Assembly: GCA_003508835.1 (NCBI GenBank)
Contig: PUFA01000084.1
Span: forward strand, 7,068,001 to 7,132,000
Length of the DNA stretch: 64,000 bases
Source: Eonycteris spelaea
Lineage: Eukaryota > Chordata > Mammalia > Chiroptera > Pteropodidae
Reading direction: 5' to 3'
Below the pieces are notes generated by a model. The model saw only the letters and a program-made list of their open reading frames with translations, was not told the origin of the DNA and did no database searches. This document shows, in pieces, positions 37,001 to 50,100 of this stretch; the first letter of the stretch is position 1; the number at the start of each line of letters is the position of its first letter. Both the position numbers and the translations under genes were made by a program.

Positions 37001-40000
37001 TGGCCATGGTAGAGGTGTTGAATAGACAGAGATGAGATCACACAGGGAAAGAGTACAAAGTGAGACCATGAAAGGTTTTATATCCAAGTTTTTAAGAACA
37101 GCAAAATTAGAGGTTAGGTACAAGAGGATGCTCTGGAACTTTGTAATTATTGGAATTACTGAAGAATGTGAAGTGCTGAGTTATAAAGTCACTGGACTTT
37201 GGAAATTGGAGTAGTGGTTCAGTGGTTGAATAGTCAGGAGTAATTGGCAGCCTTTTAAGACTCATGCTTTTATTTCTGACTATAGTTTTATTTCTGGCTA
37301 TAGTTTTCTGGAATCACTTCTTAGAAATTCCCAGATTTTACTGACATTATTGTTCATTATCCCTAGTTGGGTTAATAATACAATCAGATCTAAACAGAAA
37401 GGCTACTATATGGGGCAGGAAGAGCCAATGTTGACCAGGCCTGGAAAATAGATTGGGAATAAATACCTTTGTATCTGTGCAGCCATCTCCCTGAAGTTCA
37501 GTCTTCTGATGCTTTTTATACTTACGGAGAAGCAGACTTTCCTACGGGCAAATAAAGAAATCGTCTTCTCAACATTGTTATAACCTCTTTCGGGAAGCCA
37601 CTAGCCTGCCTAGAGACTCAAAACTTACATAACTGCAGTTGGCCTTAACGTCAGCTAAATAATTTCCCTTGCTTTTGATAGGGTAAATAATTAATACTTT
37701 GATTCCAATTAGATTATCTAATTTGATGGCTTTCAGGAAGCCACGGCTAATAGTTCTTATTCTAGATTTCTCTCTCTTGAAACTATTCTCACATCAAAAT
37801 TCTTTTCATCTAGTTATATCTAGTTCTGCCAGTTTAAAATATTACTTAGCCTCCCCAGGTCTCCAGGATTTTTGTTGTAGTTGTTATTATAGTGTTTGTT
37901 TGTTTGTTGTTATTGTTGTTGTAATATAGAATAATGGTACTCTTTCATAAAGTTGCAGTGAATATTAAGTAACATAATATATGAAGCGCAATCAGCACCA
38001 TGTCTGGTAAAACAGCAATGCACTCAGTAAATATTAACTTTTTCTTAATAATTATTTTACAGTACTTTGAAATTTTCAGTGTGCAATCAATGACTCATCT
38101 GGTTTAATCTTCATAATCTCACAGTTGTGTAGGTATTATATCAGGAAACCTAGACTTGCAAGAGTTGTTTAATATTTCCTCAATATTAGTTTAAGAATTA
38201 AATTTTATTTGCCCCTCCTCTTCCCCAAAGTGACTTAAAGCAGTTTCAAAATATATATATTTAAAAAGTAGTAAATTGGGAAATTCAGAACCAAGTAAAA
38301 GGTGAGCACTCATATCAACTATACTATTAAATTCAATTATATTAATTAAATGTCATATTTGGCTTTTACAAAAGTGTTAACAGTATGTTTTCTGGATGCT
38401 GAGATAATGGGTTAATTTTCTCTCTTTCCTTCTTTACTGTTCTGTAATTTACAACTTTTCTGCAATGAGCACATATTCTTTATTTCCATAATTAGAAAGA
38501 AATTTCTTAATTGGACTTTGCCTTCTTGATAGTCAAGGCAAGAAGGGAAAATCAGTTGTTTATACAATTAGAATCAGAAAGAAGGGAGAGTGTCAATTCT
38601 TTTGAGAAAGTAAGTTTTTTCTAGTATCAGTTCTTACCTAGAGCACTAAGCAGTATAATGTATTTTAACCTCGGCATCATTTCTCAGCAAATACACTGAT
38701 GATGCCCACAAATGCTTCTCACAGCATTGTTCATAAAGAGTAGATGGTGTAAGTGATGCTATAATGGGGTAAGATTATGTGATCCAAGAATACACACCAT
38801 TTAGATGGATTATGTGTCCTTGGTCAATTACTCCTTAAGGTCACTGTGAAGTGAGTTCAAGAATGAGTAGAACTAGTCATGACTCCTGGGTCTGGTTCAT
38901 CAGCACTGAGTTTGAAAATGTGTGTGAAGCTGGCTTTAACAGCTTAGAGTATCTCAGAATGAGAAATAAAATAGGTGTTTAAAGTTTTGCAATAATATTG
39001 CATTTAGTGTAACTCCGGAAATGATGAGATACCTGACCCTTTAGCCTGTACTCACTTCAAACTAGGAGCAGGAACACTCTAGTCACAGAGGAAGTCAGCA
39101 ATAGTTCCCAAAGGTGTGAAGTAAATATCACTCCTACTTTGCCACCTGCAACAGTGTACTCTTTGATAAAGCATTAGAGGTCAAGTGAGTCACCCCAATC
39201 AATAAAAAAAGAAAAACAACTATAGTAAAGCTCTCTGCTTTGTATCCTGACCATGGTGATTTTCTTTTGAATCTGAAAACAAATCCTGCTTGATTAATTT
39301 CTGTCAATTCTTTTTCACTATGACCTTTGTCAAGAGAGTAGCTGTATAATCATTTTAATACTGGAGTTTTGATGGAAGATTGAGAGCAGAGCATTTGGGA
39401 TTATATTTCCATTGATAAAGATCTAGAGTAATGGAATTAAAGGTTGTTGGATGAGGAAAGATTTTATCTGGAAACCAGAGAAAAAGTGGTAGAGATGAAT
39501 AGATTGTGCAAATAGAGGAGATAACAGGCCTTCAAGTAGCTAAACAAATTTGGAGCCTAGTTCTTTTTTTAAAATTTGGGACTATCAGATTTTCAAACAT
39601 ATGCAATAGTAGAGAGAAGCATGTAATGAACCTCAATTTCAACAGCAATCAACATATGGCCTAATTTATTCCCTATTATCCATATCTAAGACATCTTATC
39701 ATTACATATGTAATTATGTGGAACCCAAGTATAAATTGAATTATAATAAATACATTTCTAAATTTTATTTCATAATTTTTCACAAGTTGTTTTTAAAAAC
39801 ATGCAGTTAAATTTATTTTGTCTGTCATTAAGCGTTAAATTTCTCTAGGACTGTCTCTCAGAACTCATTACCGTAGGGTGGCTGAAACAGTGCTTGATAA
39901 ATGCTATCCACTGTAAGGTACATGCTGCTATTCTGTTCACCATAAACAGAACTAGCAGAAACATAAGTATAGAACAGTAAAGAGAAATGCAATGTCATTC

Positions 40001-40172
40001 TAACAACTGTATCAGAAAACTATTACATACTTAAATGGTATAAAATCCAATTATCACAATCACCATTTAATGACATCATTACCTCTATTCTATCTCTTCG
40101 TTCAATAAACCAAGCCAAACATGAGCCGCAAACGTACAAAATCACTTATTTTCTTTCTCTTCATCTTTTTAT
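37001..40172. other. Intergenic, no gene recognised
   Basis: MIR-type pieces near 37975-38030 (sense tail) and 38060-38170 (antisense). A stretch at about 39555-39700 resembles an old LINE-like fossil, not assigned. No exon-like frame. Confidence 0.5.
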
Positions 40173-40794
40173 TGTAACTGCACACAAACTTCATTTCATT
40201 TAATACAGTTTTTTTTTTCTTTTTTTTCCTGATTCAAGCCTGGTCTTGTCCAGATAACAGTGTTTTGACTTACTTGTTTTCTCCACCCACATCTTTCTAC
40301 TGCTATGCCTGCTCCTTTAATCATTAAGCCTTAGGACAAGATTTATGGGGCCTCATGTCTGTAGTCATGGGGATAAGAAGTTTCAGTTACACTAAGGATA
40401 ACATCTGGCTTAGATGTGTTTCAGCTCCAGACCCAGTGAGGCAGAACAACTCTACTGGTGATAGGAGTGGGCCACAAGACTAAACAAGATGGCACTATGG
40501 CCAATTCCAGAAATGAACACAATGGTCAATTACCCTAGCCCCATCCAGTTGCCCAATCGATAGCACCCACTACCCACAATTTTCCTAGTTTCCATGACTG
40601 CTGATTTTTCCCTATAAAATCTGTACTCTTGAGATGCCCAGGGAGCCAGGTTGTTGAGATCCACAGCTCGCCTGTGTCTCTGAGACTTGTGAGTCTCTAA
40701 ATAAACCTTTACTTTCTTTGCTGTGAAACCTGCACACATCTCTTCTTTGACCCAGACCCACACAAGCAGATGGACTCCTTTTGCTCTAGTAACA
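40173..40794 (+). mobile_element. Solitary LTR, window family A, copy 4 (best-preserved promoter)
   Basis: 622 bp from TGTAACTGCACACAAACTTC to TTGCTCTAGTAACA. It keeps a TATA box CCCTATAAAATCTGTACTC (about 40610) and a poly(A) signal TCTAAATAAACCTTTAC (about 40695), spaced as in a retroviral U3-R-U5. Plus orientation, like copy 2. No adjoining gag, pol or env. Confidence 0.87.
40613..40620 (+). promoter_or_regulatory. LTR TATA box
   Basis: CTATAAAA inside LTR copy 4, about 80 bp upstream of the AATAAA at about 40699. The other copies are mutated here (for example CTATATGA in copy 2), so this is the only copy with an intact-looking core promoter. Activity is unknown. Confidence 0.5.
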
Positions 40795-41009
40795 TCACCA
40801 TTGTTTAAATGTTCTCTCTAATATGTTTAGCTTTTGATAAAAGTGAATGGAAATACATTCAAGTATTAGCTTCATAAGTGATTTTTAGGTTTTATTTTTT
40901 GTTTTGTTTTGTTTTGGTTTTTTGTTTTCATTGTTAACCTGATATACCTGGAAACTTTCCCTCCTCACTCAAGAATGTATTTTCTCTCAACCAGATACAT
41001 GGAAAAAAA

Positions 41010-41010
<1 letters not shown>

Positions 41011-41050
<40 letters not shown>
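41011..41050. repeat. (TG)n microsatellite
   Basis: About 40 bp of perfect TG after an A-run. Confidence 0.98.
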
Positions 41051-41052
<2 letters not shown>

Positions 41053-42984
41053 GCTGAAAACAATAAAAATTACTCTAGCCAAGGGAAAGAATTCTCCATC
41101 ATGAAGCATAAGATCAGAGCTGTCATATTGTTAGCTGACATATCGTCTATCAAACCTGATGTTTACCTGATCGCTGTCAAGGAAGCTGGAGGTATGTCAA
41201 AAACCAGTGACGGAAATATCTTTGAACCTCATATAGAGGAAAACAGTTTGGGAAAGTTTTAAATTCCAGTTAGTGCTGAGGTCCTGAAACTATATTTAAA
41301 TGTAGGAAATGGTTTCTCTCGGCTGAGTCAGTGCCCCTAACCAGATCCTGTCAGTCCACATAAAAGTCTTTGTAGATATGTTGGAAATTTCTGCTGTGTG
41401 GTTTTCTCATCCACCCTGGTAAAGGAGTGAGTGACGCTTGTGTGATTTCAGTGAGTCACTTAAAATAAGGTCTCAGTCTCCTTATCTCTAAAATCCCTTC
41501 TATCTTTGATCTTCTATGATTCTTACCCAGTCTTTTCCACAGAGATTCACATGATGCCATATACCTGTTGAATACATCAGGAAGTTTCAGCTTACCTGGA
41601 GCATATATATCAGTCAACTCTTGAGACACTAGGTCCCAAGCTGTAGCTAACCTTTGTTTATACAAGATGGTGACTTCTCATGACATGTTGGTAATAGAAC
41701 TTAGTCAAATCAAACACAAATTAATAGTCCTGGCATTCCCTCAAGGAATATTCTCTCATTCCAAGGTATTTGTAAATTAAAGTTATCTGTAAGACGAAGT
41801 AGAAAGAAGCATCTCCTTTACTCAAGGGGTTCCAACCATGTCTGGGCAGCTGCAGAACTGGCTTAGCCTCTTAGAAACCCACTGGGACAAGTAGAAAGGG
41901 GGAATAAAATTCTAGGATATTTTTAGGCTAATCCAGTCCTCCTCACCCCTGAAGGTAGAAGCACAATAGAATCAATGTGCTTCTGATGACTGCTTGCTCA
42001 CTATCAACTGAAATTTTAGTGCTCCCTGATATTTCTTACCTAAGAACCATCTAGCCTGTTAATTAACACATTATTTAAAAGAATGTAATCAAAGCTATCA
42101 CATAACTTATTTTTACGTGAGAGACATCTAAAATATTGTATTTGATTTACAAGAAGGGAAACCAACATGCATACAAGTTAAGAAAATAACTAGATACAGA
42201 CTAAACACCAGATACAGAATCATGTGGCATTTGAAGTACATCATCTGGCAGCTGAACTTCAGTACCTTTCTGCTGTTGGACTAAAAAGTGAAAGCTACTT
42301 CCAGAAAAACATAACTCTCTTTTGAGTGCCAACTTTTTGAGTTGAATTTCCACTATCTAGGCTAATAAGATTTTGGTAATAAGTATTAAAATATCTATTC
42401 TCTGGAGCCTCTCAAGTTCCGGAAAGGTCCTTCTATCATAACATATTAATCAGATGTGATAAAGCCACATAACTTTAGGGAGAGAAGTCAGGGATATCAA
42501 TTTTGGCATTCTCTTTAAGTATTTTTGAGGGCTCTTTTCCATCTCTGATGGCAGGTCATGGCTGTTAATACTCTAGAGAAAGATGGCAAAACCATATTCA
42601 GAAAGCCAAATGCTAAATAGCAAGAACTTTTGTGTTATCCTTTCATCTTATCTTCAGCACAAGGAAATGATGAATCATCCTGGATGGTGTACTGGGGTGT
42701 CTGCTTCTGTCAAAACAAAACCCAGCAGATTTTCTCTCTGCTTAGGCCAGAGAGCAGCTTCTACTGCCAACAGTCTATCTCCTCAACTCTACATCCACTT
42801 TTGGACAAGGGTAGGGCTGACTGTGGGGGATAATTAGAAAGCAACTGAGGACACAAGGTCTGTGCTATTTCAGTGGGAAGTTTGGGGTCACAGGGCAGAC
42901 ATACCTCAGTGCATAAACTTGCCCATGCTGGGAGACAGATCCCTTCTCATCTGAGCCTTACAGCTACTCAGTAAGTCAGACTCG

Positions 42985-43125
42985 GGGATGCTCGATTCGT
43001 AATTGAGGAAATGTAAATTCAGTGATTAAATCGCTGGCCCAAGATCACACAATACTACCAGGAATGAAACTTAAACCCCATTCTTTTGGCTCTAAATCCA
43101 TTATCCTAGTCTCTATGCCTCATAT
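42985..43125 (-). repeat. MIR SINE fragment (antisense)
   Basis: TTGAGGAAATGTAAATTCAGT, GGCCCAAGATCACACAATAC and ATGAAACTTAAACCCCATTC follow the reverse complement of the MIR core. Confidence 0.65.
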
Positions 43126-43254
43126 TCAGGACCATCAATTTCTAAAAGTCCTTTTCATTTTCTAGTTCAATCACACTCTTCTATAGGGCTGGGGGCATGT
43201 TCCAGTGCAAAGCCGTTTGAACTACTTCCTCCTTTCCATAATGTATTACAGAAA

Positions 43255-43880
43255 ATCAATTTATTCAAGAAATATGTACTGACCACTTATACTAGGTTGT
43301 CAGGAAGGTAAGAAAGCAACAGATAAAAAACCTCTGCCCTCATGAAGCTTACAATCTAACAGGAGACATATAATAAACAAAATAACAAGTAAGGCATATT
43401 GCATGCTAGATGGTGGTGGTGCAGTGGAGGTAAATGAAGCAGGATAGGGAGATAGAGAATGTTTGCTGGGGATAGGGCATATGTGGCTATCTTCAGGAAG
43501 AGCATTCTAGGCAGAGAGAAGCATTAGCACCAAAGTCCTATGACAGAAGCATGTCTGAATGTTGGTGAGATAGCAAGGAGGCTAGTGCAGCTGACAGAAC
43601 AAGGTCAGGAAAAAAGCAGTAAGAGATGATTTCCGAGAGTATCAGAGAATCCAATCATGTAGAGTCTGAGAGCCCACGTAAAGACTTTGGTTTCTAAATA
43701 AGATGGGAAGCTCTGGGATATTTTGTGCAAAAGAATGATATGATTTGTCTAACTTATATTTTAAAACTGTTATAAAAATAGATTAAAAGGGGTAGAAAGC
43801 AGAAGCAAGGAAATTGATTAGAAAGCTATGGGAATAATCTCTAGGAGAAAGATAATGATAGTTTGGGCCAGGTGATAGGA
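43255..43880 (+). repeat. Ancient interspersed repeat, family not assigned
   Basis: Blocks such as CCTCTGCCCTCATGAAGCTTA, AGAGCATTCTAGGCAGAGAG, GGAGGCTAGTGCAGCTGACA (approximately) and TGATATGATTTGTCTAAC belong to a widespread old mammalian repeat whose wording I recognise but cannot name with certainty. No coding potential. Confidence 0.55.
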
Positions 43881-45894
43881 TTGGGGAGGAGTTGGATTCA
43901 GAGTATATTGATAGAGTAAATCATTTATGCTGACAAGTAGGATGTGGGATGAACCACAGTATGAATGGAGGGGACAGAGAGGGCACTGGACAGGAAGTCT
44001 GAGGTTCTGAGTTGGATTTTCAGCTCCATCTCACATTCACAGTGTTTCCTGAGAAAAGTCACTAAAAAGCCTCATTTTTCAAACCTAGGGAATAAACTTA
44101 AATACATTCCTGACCTCAGAAGGTTCAAATGAATGTAATTCCTGTATAAAACTTGCCTTGCTTAGATTTGAATTGTAGTTCTGTATAACTGTGGTGGAGA
44201 GATTGAGATCAAATATGGAATGTTTTGAGAGTAAATATTTAAAAAAAATACAGCTGGGAGAAATTAGCTTAGGGAGTTTTATTTTTAAAAAGTAAAATCT
44301 CTTTCTTGATGGCCTAAGGATAACAATAGAAGAAAGTTAGTCCAAGAAAACTGTTTTAACCAAAGCCTATGAACCTTAGTCATAGTATAGATTTGTGTTC
44401 TTTGAACCTGTGTTACCTGTGTTAATGATTAATAAATTCCAATGCCCATCTCATTCCAAATTCTACCTTCAGTTTTAGTTTTATTTAAGCACAAAAGGCA
44501 TTTTTTTTTTTTTTACCCTCCTTTCTCCTGTCTCTGGGCAGGTTTACCACCACCCTGGAATTTTTCTAAAATTTTACAAACAAAAGAATTATATGATTGA
44601 GTTATTCTAAGTGATTCAAATGTTTACAACCTTCCCAATTTGGCTTAAATGTGCAAAGCCGAAGCTGCCCTTTTCTAATTCACAAATTCAGAAAAAGCAC
44701 TACAGGGTGAATATGGGGTAATTGGTGTGCTCCTCCCACGGGTGAGAAAATAAAAGTCACAGGGTAAGACTTGTGCACAACAAGGTTCAGATCTGCCTTC
44801 ACAGACAGAGCCACCTTCTCTGAGTCACTCCTTCCTCCTCCACTCTTCATTTCCTATGACCGGCCCTCCCAAGTCTTGTCCATCAAAACCTACCTATACT
44901 CTAAGTTTCTCAATAGCTTGCAAGGTAACTGGTAATCCATTTAATAAGTCAATTTAAATAAAATTGTTAGTGATGAATAAAGATCAGTCCTACAGCTCTC
45001 TGTACTTTATAAAAGGAACTTCCAGAATGGTGATGGCCTAACTAAAGTTGCAGTGGAATGGTAGAATGCTTAAGTTCTGTGAAGATAGCTGTTTAGTAAG
45101 TTTTTCCTTTGAGAAAGACTCATGGAGTCTTCTCATAAGATGGTCTCCTTATTTGCCTATACTTCAAGTGAGTAGTCTTCAGTATTATCCCTGAGTCCAT
45201 TTCAGGGGGGTCCATAAAGTCAAAATTATTGTCACAGTCCACCAACAAATTATTTGCCTTTTTCACTCTCACTCTCTCACAAGTGTGCTGTGGAATTTTC
45301 CAGAAGCTACATGATGTGTGATGGCTAATAGAATGCATGCTTGTGGTGTGTGTGTGTGTGTGGTTGTGTGTGGTGTGTATTTATCCACCTTAATTTCATA
45401 TATGATAAATATCAACAGACATAATTCACTTTATAAAAAAACTCTTCAGAATCTTCAATAATATTGTTAAGCATGTAAAGGGATTTTGAACCTAAATATT
45501 TTAGAACTGCTGCTCTAAGTTATCCTGCCTGATTTGGCAGCCAAGACACCAGAAATATAGCCAAAACAGAAGCAGGGTGGTAATTCCTATTAAATTCAAA
45601 ACTATGTGAGGTAATCAGTTTACAAAGGTTAGTATCTAAAAGCAAAATCAAAAGAACATGTGTGTACTGCAAAATTAACCAGGTCATATCAAAAGGACAC
45701 AGGCACCAACTTGAAGGAGCCCCCGCTGGCCAGATCAGAGACATCTGATTTGTGACTCTGTGATTAATCAGAACTGTCAATGGCATTTTTTAGGGGGTGA
45801 CAGATGGGAGGGGAAAGTTTCACACAGAGTGGGAAAATACAAGGATTCTCATTAATGTGAACATTTCTCATATTTCTCGAGAGAATATCATGAA

Positions 45895-47157
45895 CCAAAT
45901 ATTTAGAGTTGAAACTTTTAATTGTTTGGCATCTTATACAAATGTAAGAAACAATACAGAATTAAATAACATCTGAAAAGCTTACTAAATATATAAATAT
46001 CCAATTCAACAATGAAAACAACTTAAGTTTTAGTTCCAAGGTCACACACGATACAGACAAAGAAGCAAAAGATACTGAAAAAGTCACTAATTGGGTGTTT
46101 TGATATTTAAGAGTTCAAAAATTGTTCCACTAATTCAATCGATATATTTAGTACAAAAGGAATTGTATACCCATATATGCTTCCTCTGCTACTGTGAAAA
46201 GTGAGTTCATGGGAAAAGAAGCCAGGAGAGACAAAGCACTTAAACCTCTGAAATGCCTGTTTTCATTATATATTTTCATTATACTAGTCTGAATTCAGAA
46301 TGACTAAAATAGGGCCAGGTCATATTATGCAATAAATAGGCAATGCATGCTTTTTAAAAAAATGTGAACTGCTTCCTAAGACTAACAATATTTATTCTGC
46401 TATAAAAATAGGTAAGTAAAGTAAACGTTGCCAATGTTATTTCACAATAAATTCAGTCCCATTTTCATTGTGGTAAATGTCACAGAGGCACATGAAGAAT
46501 AGCAGAGAAACCAAGGGTTCTAGAGATAACAGCTATTAGCAAAGCAGTAAGCAGATAGTAGACTAGATTCCAAGTGATGAGGAAACAGGCTCACAGACCT
46601 AAGATTAGGAGAAGAAAAGATGGAACATCCACAGAAAAGCAAATGGTAATCTCAGTGAAGTTCTTTGGTCCTTAATCTTCCCGACTTCTTTCTTCTCTTT
46701 TTCATATCTTTTCCCTTTATTCCCCCTTTCCCGGAATTACATAATTGTTTAGAGCAGAATGGTAAATTATCTGGCCCTACTTATTAATTTTCTGGATGCA
46801 AGCATGGAAGCTCATTGAATAGTGATTAACACAGGGTTGCCACCAGTCTCAGGCAAAGTCAGCCTCTAAGTGGTGGCCCGTGATTCTAAGTCCAGTATCC
46901 TTTCAACAGTACAACACTGCACTGCTTTACAAAATCAAGTCCTACAACAGACCTGAGAGGTAAAATGATTTCCTCTTGGAACTCACACAAGCACTGGGTA
47001 GCTTAGATGGCAGTAGAAAGTCTTGACATTTTTAGGTCTTTTACTCCCACCTCTTTTGCTCTTTCAGATCTCTTGGAGAATGACCCCTTTTCTCTTGCTT
47101 TCCTTCTCATCAGATTCAAGTAGACCACAGAATAACTTTCAGGGTTCTATGACTCTT
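45895..47157 (-). other. CD200: CD200 3' untranslated region (distal end approximate)
   Basis: The start is fixed by the stop codon. The end is inferred. An ATTAAA hexamer on the minus strand at 45917-45922 would give a 3' UTR of about 1.26 kb, close to my estimate for human CD200. An AATAAA at 46391-46396 and another at 46716-46721 are possible earlier sites. The near end, around 47040-47157, resembles the human UTR. The far end has not been compared. Confidence 0.55.
45917..45922 (-). terminator. Candidate CD200 poly(A) signal ATTAAA
   Basis: On the minus strand this reads CAATTAAAAG, a common variant hexamer, at a distance that fits the expected 3' UTR length. Canonical AATAAA hexamers lie closer to the stop (46391-46396 and 46716-46721), so this is one of at least three candidates. 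Confidence 0.35.
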
Positions 47158-47165
47158 CTAGGGCT
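47158..47165 (-). CDS. CD200: CD200 exon 6: last two codons and stop
   Basis: The acceptor CTTTTCTTTAG is followed by AGCCCTAG. Joined to the terminal G of exon 5 this gives GAG CCC TAG, that is Glu-Pro-stop, the same EP ending as human CD200 (which uses TAA). The following bases match the human 3' UTR as I recall it, for example GAACCCTGAAAG and TGGTCTACTTGAAT. Intron 5 is therefore about 6.3 kb. Confidence 0.88.
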
Positions 47166-50100
47166 CTAAAGAAAAGAAAGTTCAAGATATTAAGTTTGAA
47201 CATTTGTAATTTCTACTCTAATAGATTTTAAGAAGTTAAATAACAGAAAGATCAATAAACATAGAATTCTCCTTGTGCAGATTTCACCAGCAAAGATAAG
47301 GAATTAGATATTCTTGACCCAATGTGATGTGAGGAGAATATGACTCTACATAAAAGGATATAGATAATTCTAGAAAATCAATGTTTACAGAATCACTTAA
47401 GATGAAAAGTAAAAGAACACGTTCAAGAATTCCAAATGATCTATGTGTGTTTTCTGTGGATACTAGCATTCTGGATCTTGGGTTGAGAATGGGCACAAAA
47501 TAGACAGATGAAGTTCAAGGGTATTGGCTTTCCAGTACAGAAACTGGGAGAACATTGGCCTCTCCACAAGGTAAGTAGACAGTAAGTAAAAGACCTGGGA
47601 TTTTATCCTCATACCATCACTCACTCTCTGTGTAATCTTGAGTATTTCTTACCAAAACCAAAATCTGCATGTGTGAACCTTTCCTACACTTCCAGTGTGG
47701 GCTCTCTGTGGCAAAAGACACAGAATAGCTCAGGCAAGAATGCCCAGCTTTAATTAAGGGTCTGTTAGCTAGTGATTTTGTGATCAGATTATACCGTGAC
47801 ATTTTTATATGACGGGTGGCATCTGCATCCATTCAAGGGTAAAATTTGGAGGAAAATAGTCTTGAATGTAGGATTTATCCTAGCAGCTCTAAGCTAGGAG
47901 TTCAATAACATTTCTCATATAAAGTATTACATTTCTTCTTCTTGGAACTATGAAGAATTGGGGTAGGTATGAAGATGACCACTCACCCCAGCCTTCATCT
48001 GGAAAGCATAAGTGCAATTATTTAGTAAAGCAAACATTCTTATTTTTTTGGAAACAAATATTCTTTTTATTGTCCTTCCAACTAATCACCAACTTCATCA
48101 TTACAAATTTTTATTAATTACCTGTTATTTGACATAGTACTAAGCTTAAAATAGGAGAAAGTAACATAAACCCACTAGGATACAGTGTTTTCCTAACATT
48201 GCCATTTTTAACAGCAGAGAACTCAACTTATAAGTTAGGTGATTGTGAAGTGAAAGAAATCAAGGTAATTACATAGATAATGTGAGTGAAAAAAATACTT
48301 CTACATGAAATAAATTCTTTAAGAAAAGCAAAGTTTGGGACATGCATTTCACAATTCTCCAAATTTCCTATTGTTTTCTAATTCAGCCTTGGCTCAATTG
48401 TAGAACAATAACTAAAAACCAGCTACTCAAAGATTTCCAAAACTAAAGTGACTGCCCATGATGACTTGCACCAAAGTGAAGTTTTTGTTTCTGGGAAGCA
48501 TATAAGTTATTGTTGGGTTGACTAATGAAAAATAAAAGATTATTCTCAACCCCAGTTTTAACTTCATTGTAGCGTATGTGAAAGGGACATATTTATGACA
48601 TCAACTGGGTTTTAACAGAAATAACTTACAGAATACTGGAAAATTTCCCTGGGAAATTTTAATTTTTTCTTACTTTCTATTTCAGTAATAAAGGACTGAA
48701 TTCATTAAAGACAGAAGTCCTTTGGAAACCTATTAACCTATTATCTTATTGTTGCAGTCTCATGGGAAATAACTGTAATGATCCCATCAGTAATAGTCCA
48801 AAGAGAAATTACCTCTAACTCATCACACCTTTCACCAGAGTGCAGCTTTACAGGGGAAAAAAATCATACTCTTCAGCATTATACAGAATCACAAGAAAAG
48901 TAAAAAGAGTCTAACTTCTCTGTAAAAATAACATCAGTTATTCAAGGTTATTCCTCTGCCCCCAAAAATGTAAATTTGCTTATGTTTTCGTGAACAATCA
49001 ATAAGTGATTTCAATCTAAAATAAACTTTTTTTTTTGTCATTTGTCTAACAAAATTTTGAAGCTTCTTTCACAGACTTTTTATTACCAGATATGTCCTCC
49101 TACTGGGTACCTTCATGGAGATGATTCTTTGTCTATTCATATTCAAATTCAAAAACTAATTTACCCTTCCTCTTTTTCTTCCCACATGTCTCTCTCTCAC
49201 ACACACACTCTTTCAGTTTCCCCTCTTTACTCTCCTATTTCTATTTACATCACCATGTTTCAGGTCATGAGGTCAAAAGTCTTGATGATATTTCCCCTCC
49301 CAACCAAAATTTTTATGTTTTCAGATGATGGGAAGAAAGGGGGGGAATATAACCAGAAGTAAAGATAAGGAAAGATGGAAAGCAAAAGTAGTAGGACTAT
49401 TTACTCTCATCACAAATGGACAATCAGGATTTGTCATTTGAAGAAATAAAAAATGTCACTATAGTCTATCTTCACTTTTTTTCCAACTTTATACAACTTA
49501 AATTTTGGTCTTACACCAGTATTTCCTTATCCTTGAGCATTTAAGTCTCCAGCATAATCTACACTTAGTTTTTGTAGCTATTTAAGTATAAGGGATCAAG
49601 TGATCTGGCTGTTATAATTTTTGAAACCAGCCAAAAAAATCCAGTCACTCAAAATATGCCACTGAACGTTCAGTGTAGCTTACTGAATCGGCCTTATGTC
49701 ATAAAGGCATCATCGGTAAATGGCCATCTTTATGCTTACAAGATTTAGTACAGGTTCAGTTGTTTACAGTCCTCCCTTATTTGCGCTTTTGCTTTCCACT
49801 GTTTTAGTTACCTGCAGTTAACTGTGGTCTGAAATATTGGAAATTGCAGAAATAAATAATTTAAATGTTTTAAATTTTGGACTGTTCTGAGTAGCACGTT
49901 GAAATCTTGCACTGTCCTACTCCTTCCTACAACTGGATGTGAATCATCCCTTTGCCCAACATATCCATTCTGTAATATGCTCCCTGCCCTTTAGTTACTT
50001 AGTAGCCATGTAGGTTATTAGAGCTACTGCAGCAGTATTAGCAGTGTTTGTGTTAAAGTAACTCTATTTTACTCAATAATGTCACAGCATGTAACTTTAT

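Larger units (their letters stand above)
40795..45894. other. Region downstream of CD200, no gene recognised
   Basis: Holds a (TG)n at 41011-41050, an old repeat at 43255-43880, a MIR piece at 42985-43125 and a TG-rich stretch at 45345-45378. Short frames at 40.9-41.3 and 41.46-41.67 kb show no known protein. On the human map the next gene in this direction is BTLA, which is not seen here. Confidence 0.5.

Noticed and set aside
41100..41270. Possible small exon at 41.1-41.27 kb
   Set aside because: The short open frame next to a TG repeat has no known protein similarity and no convincing splice boundaries.
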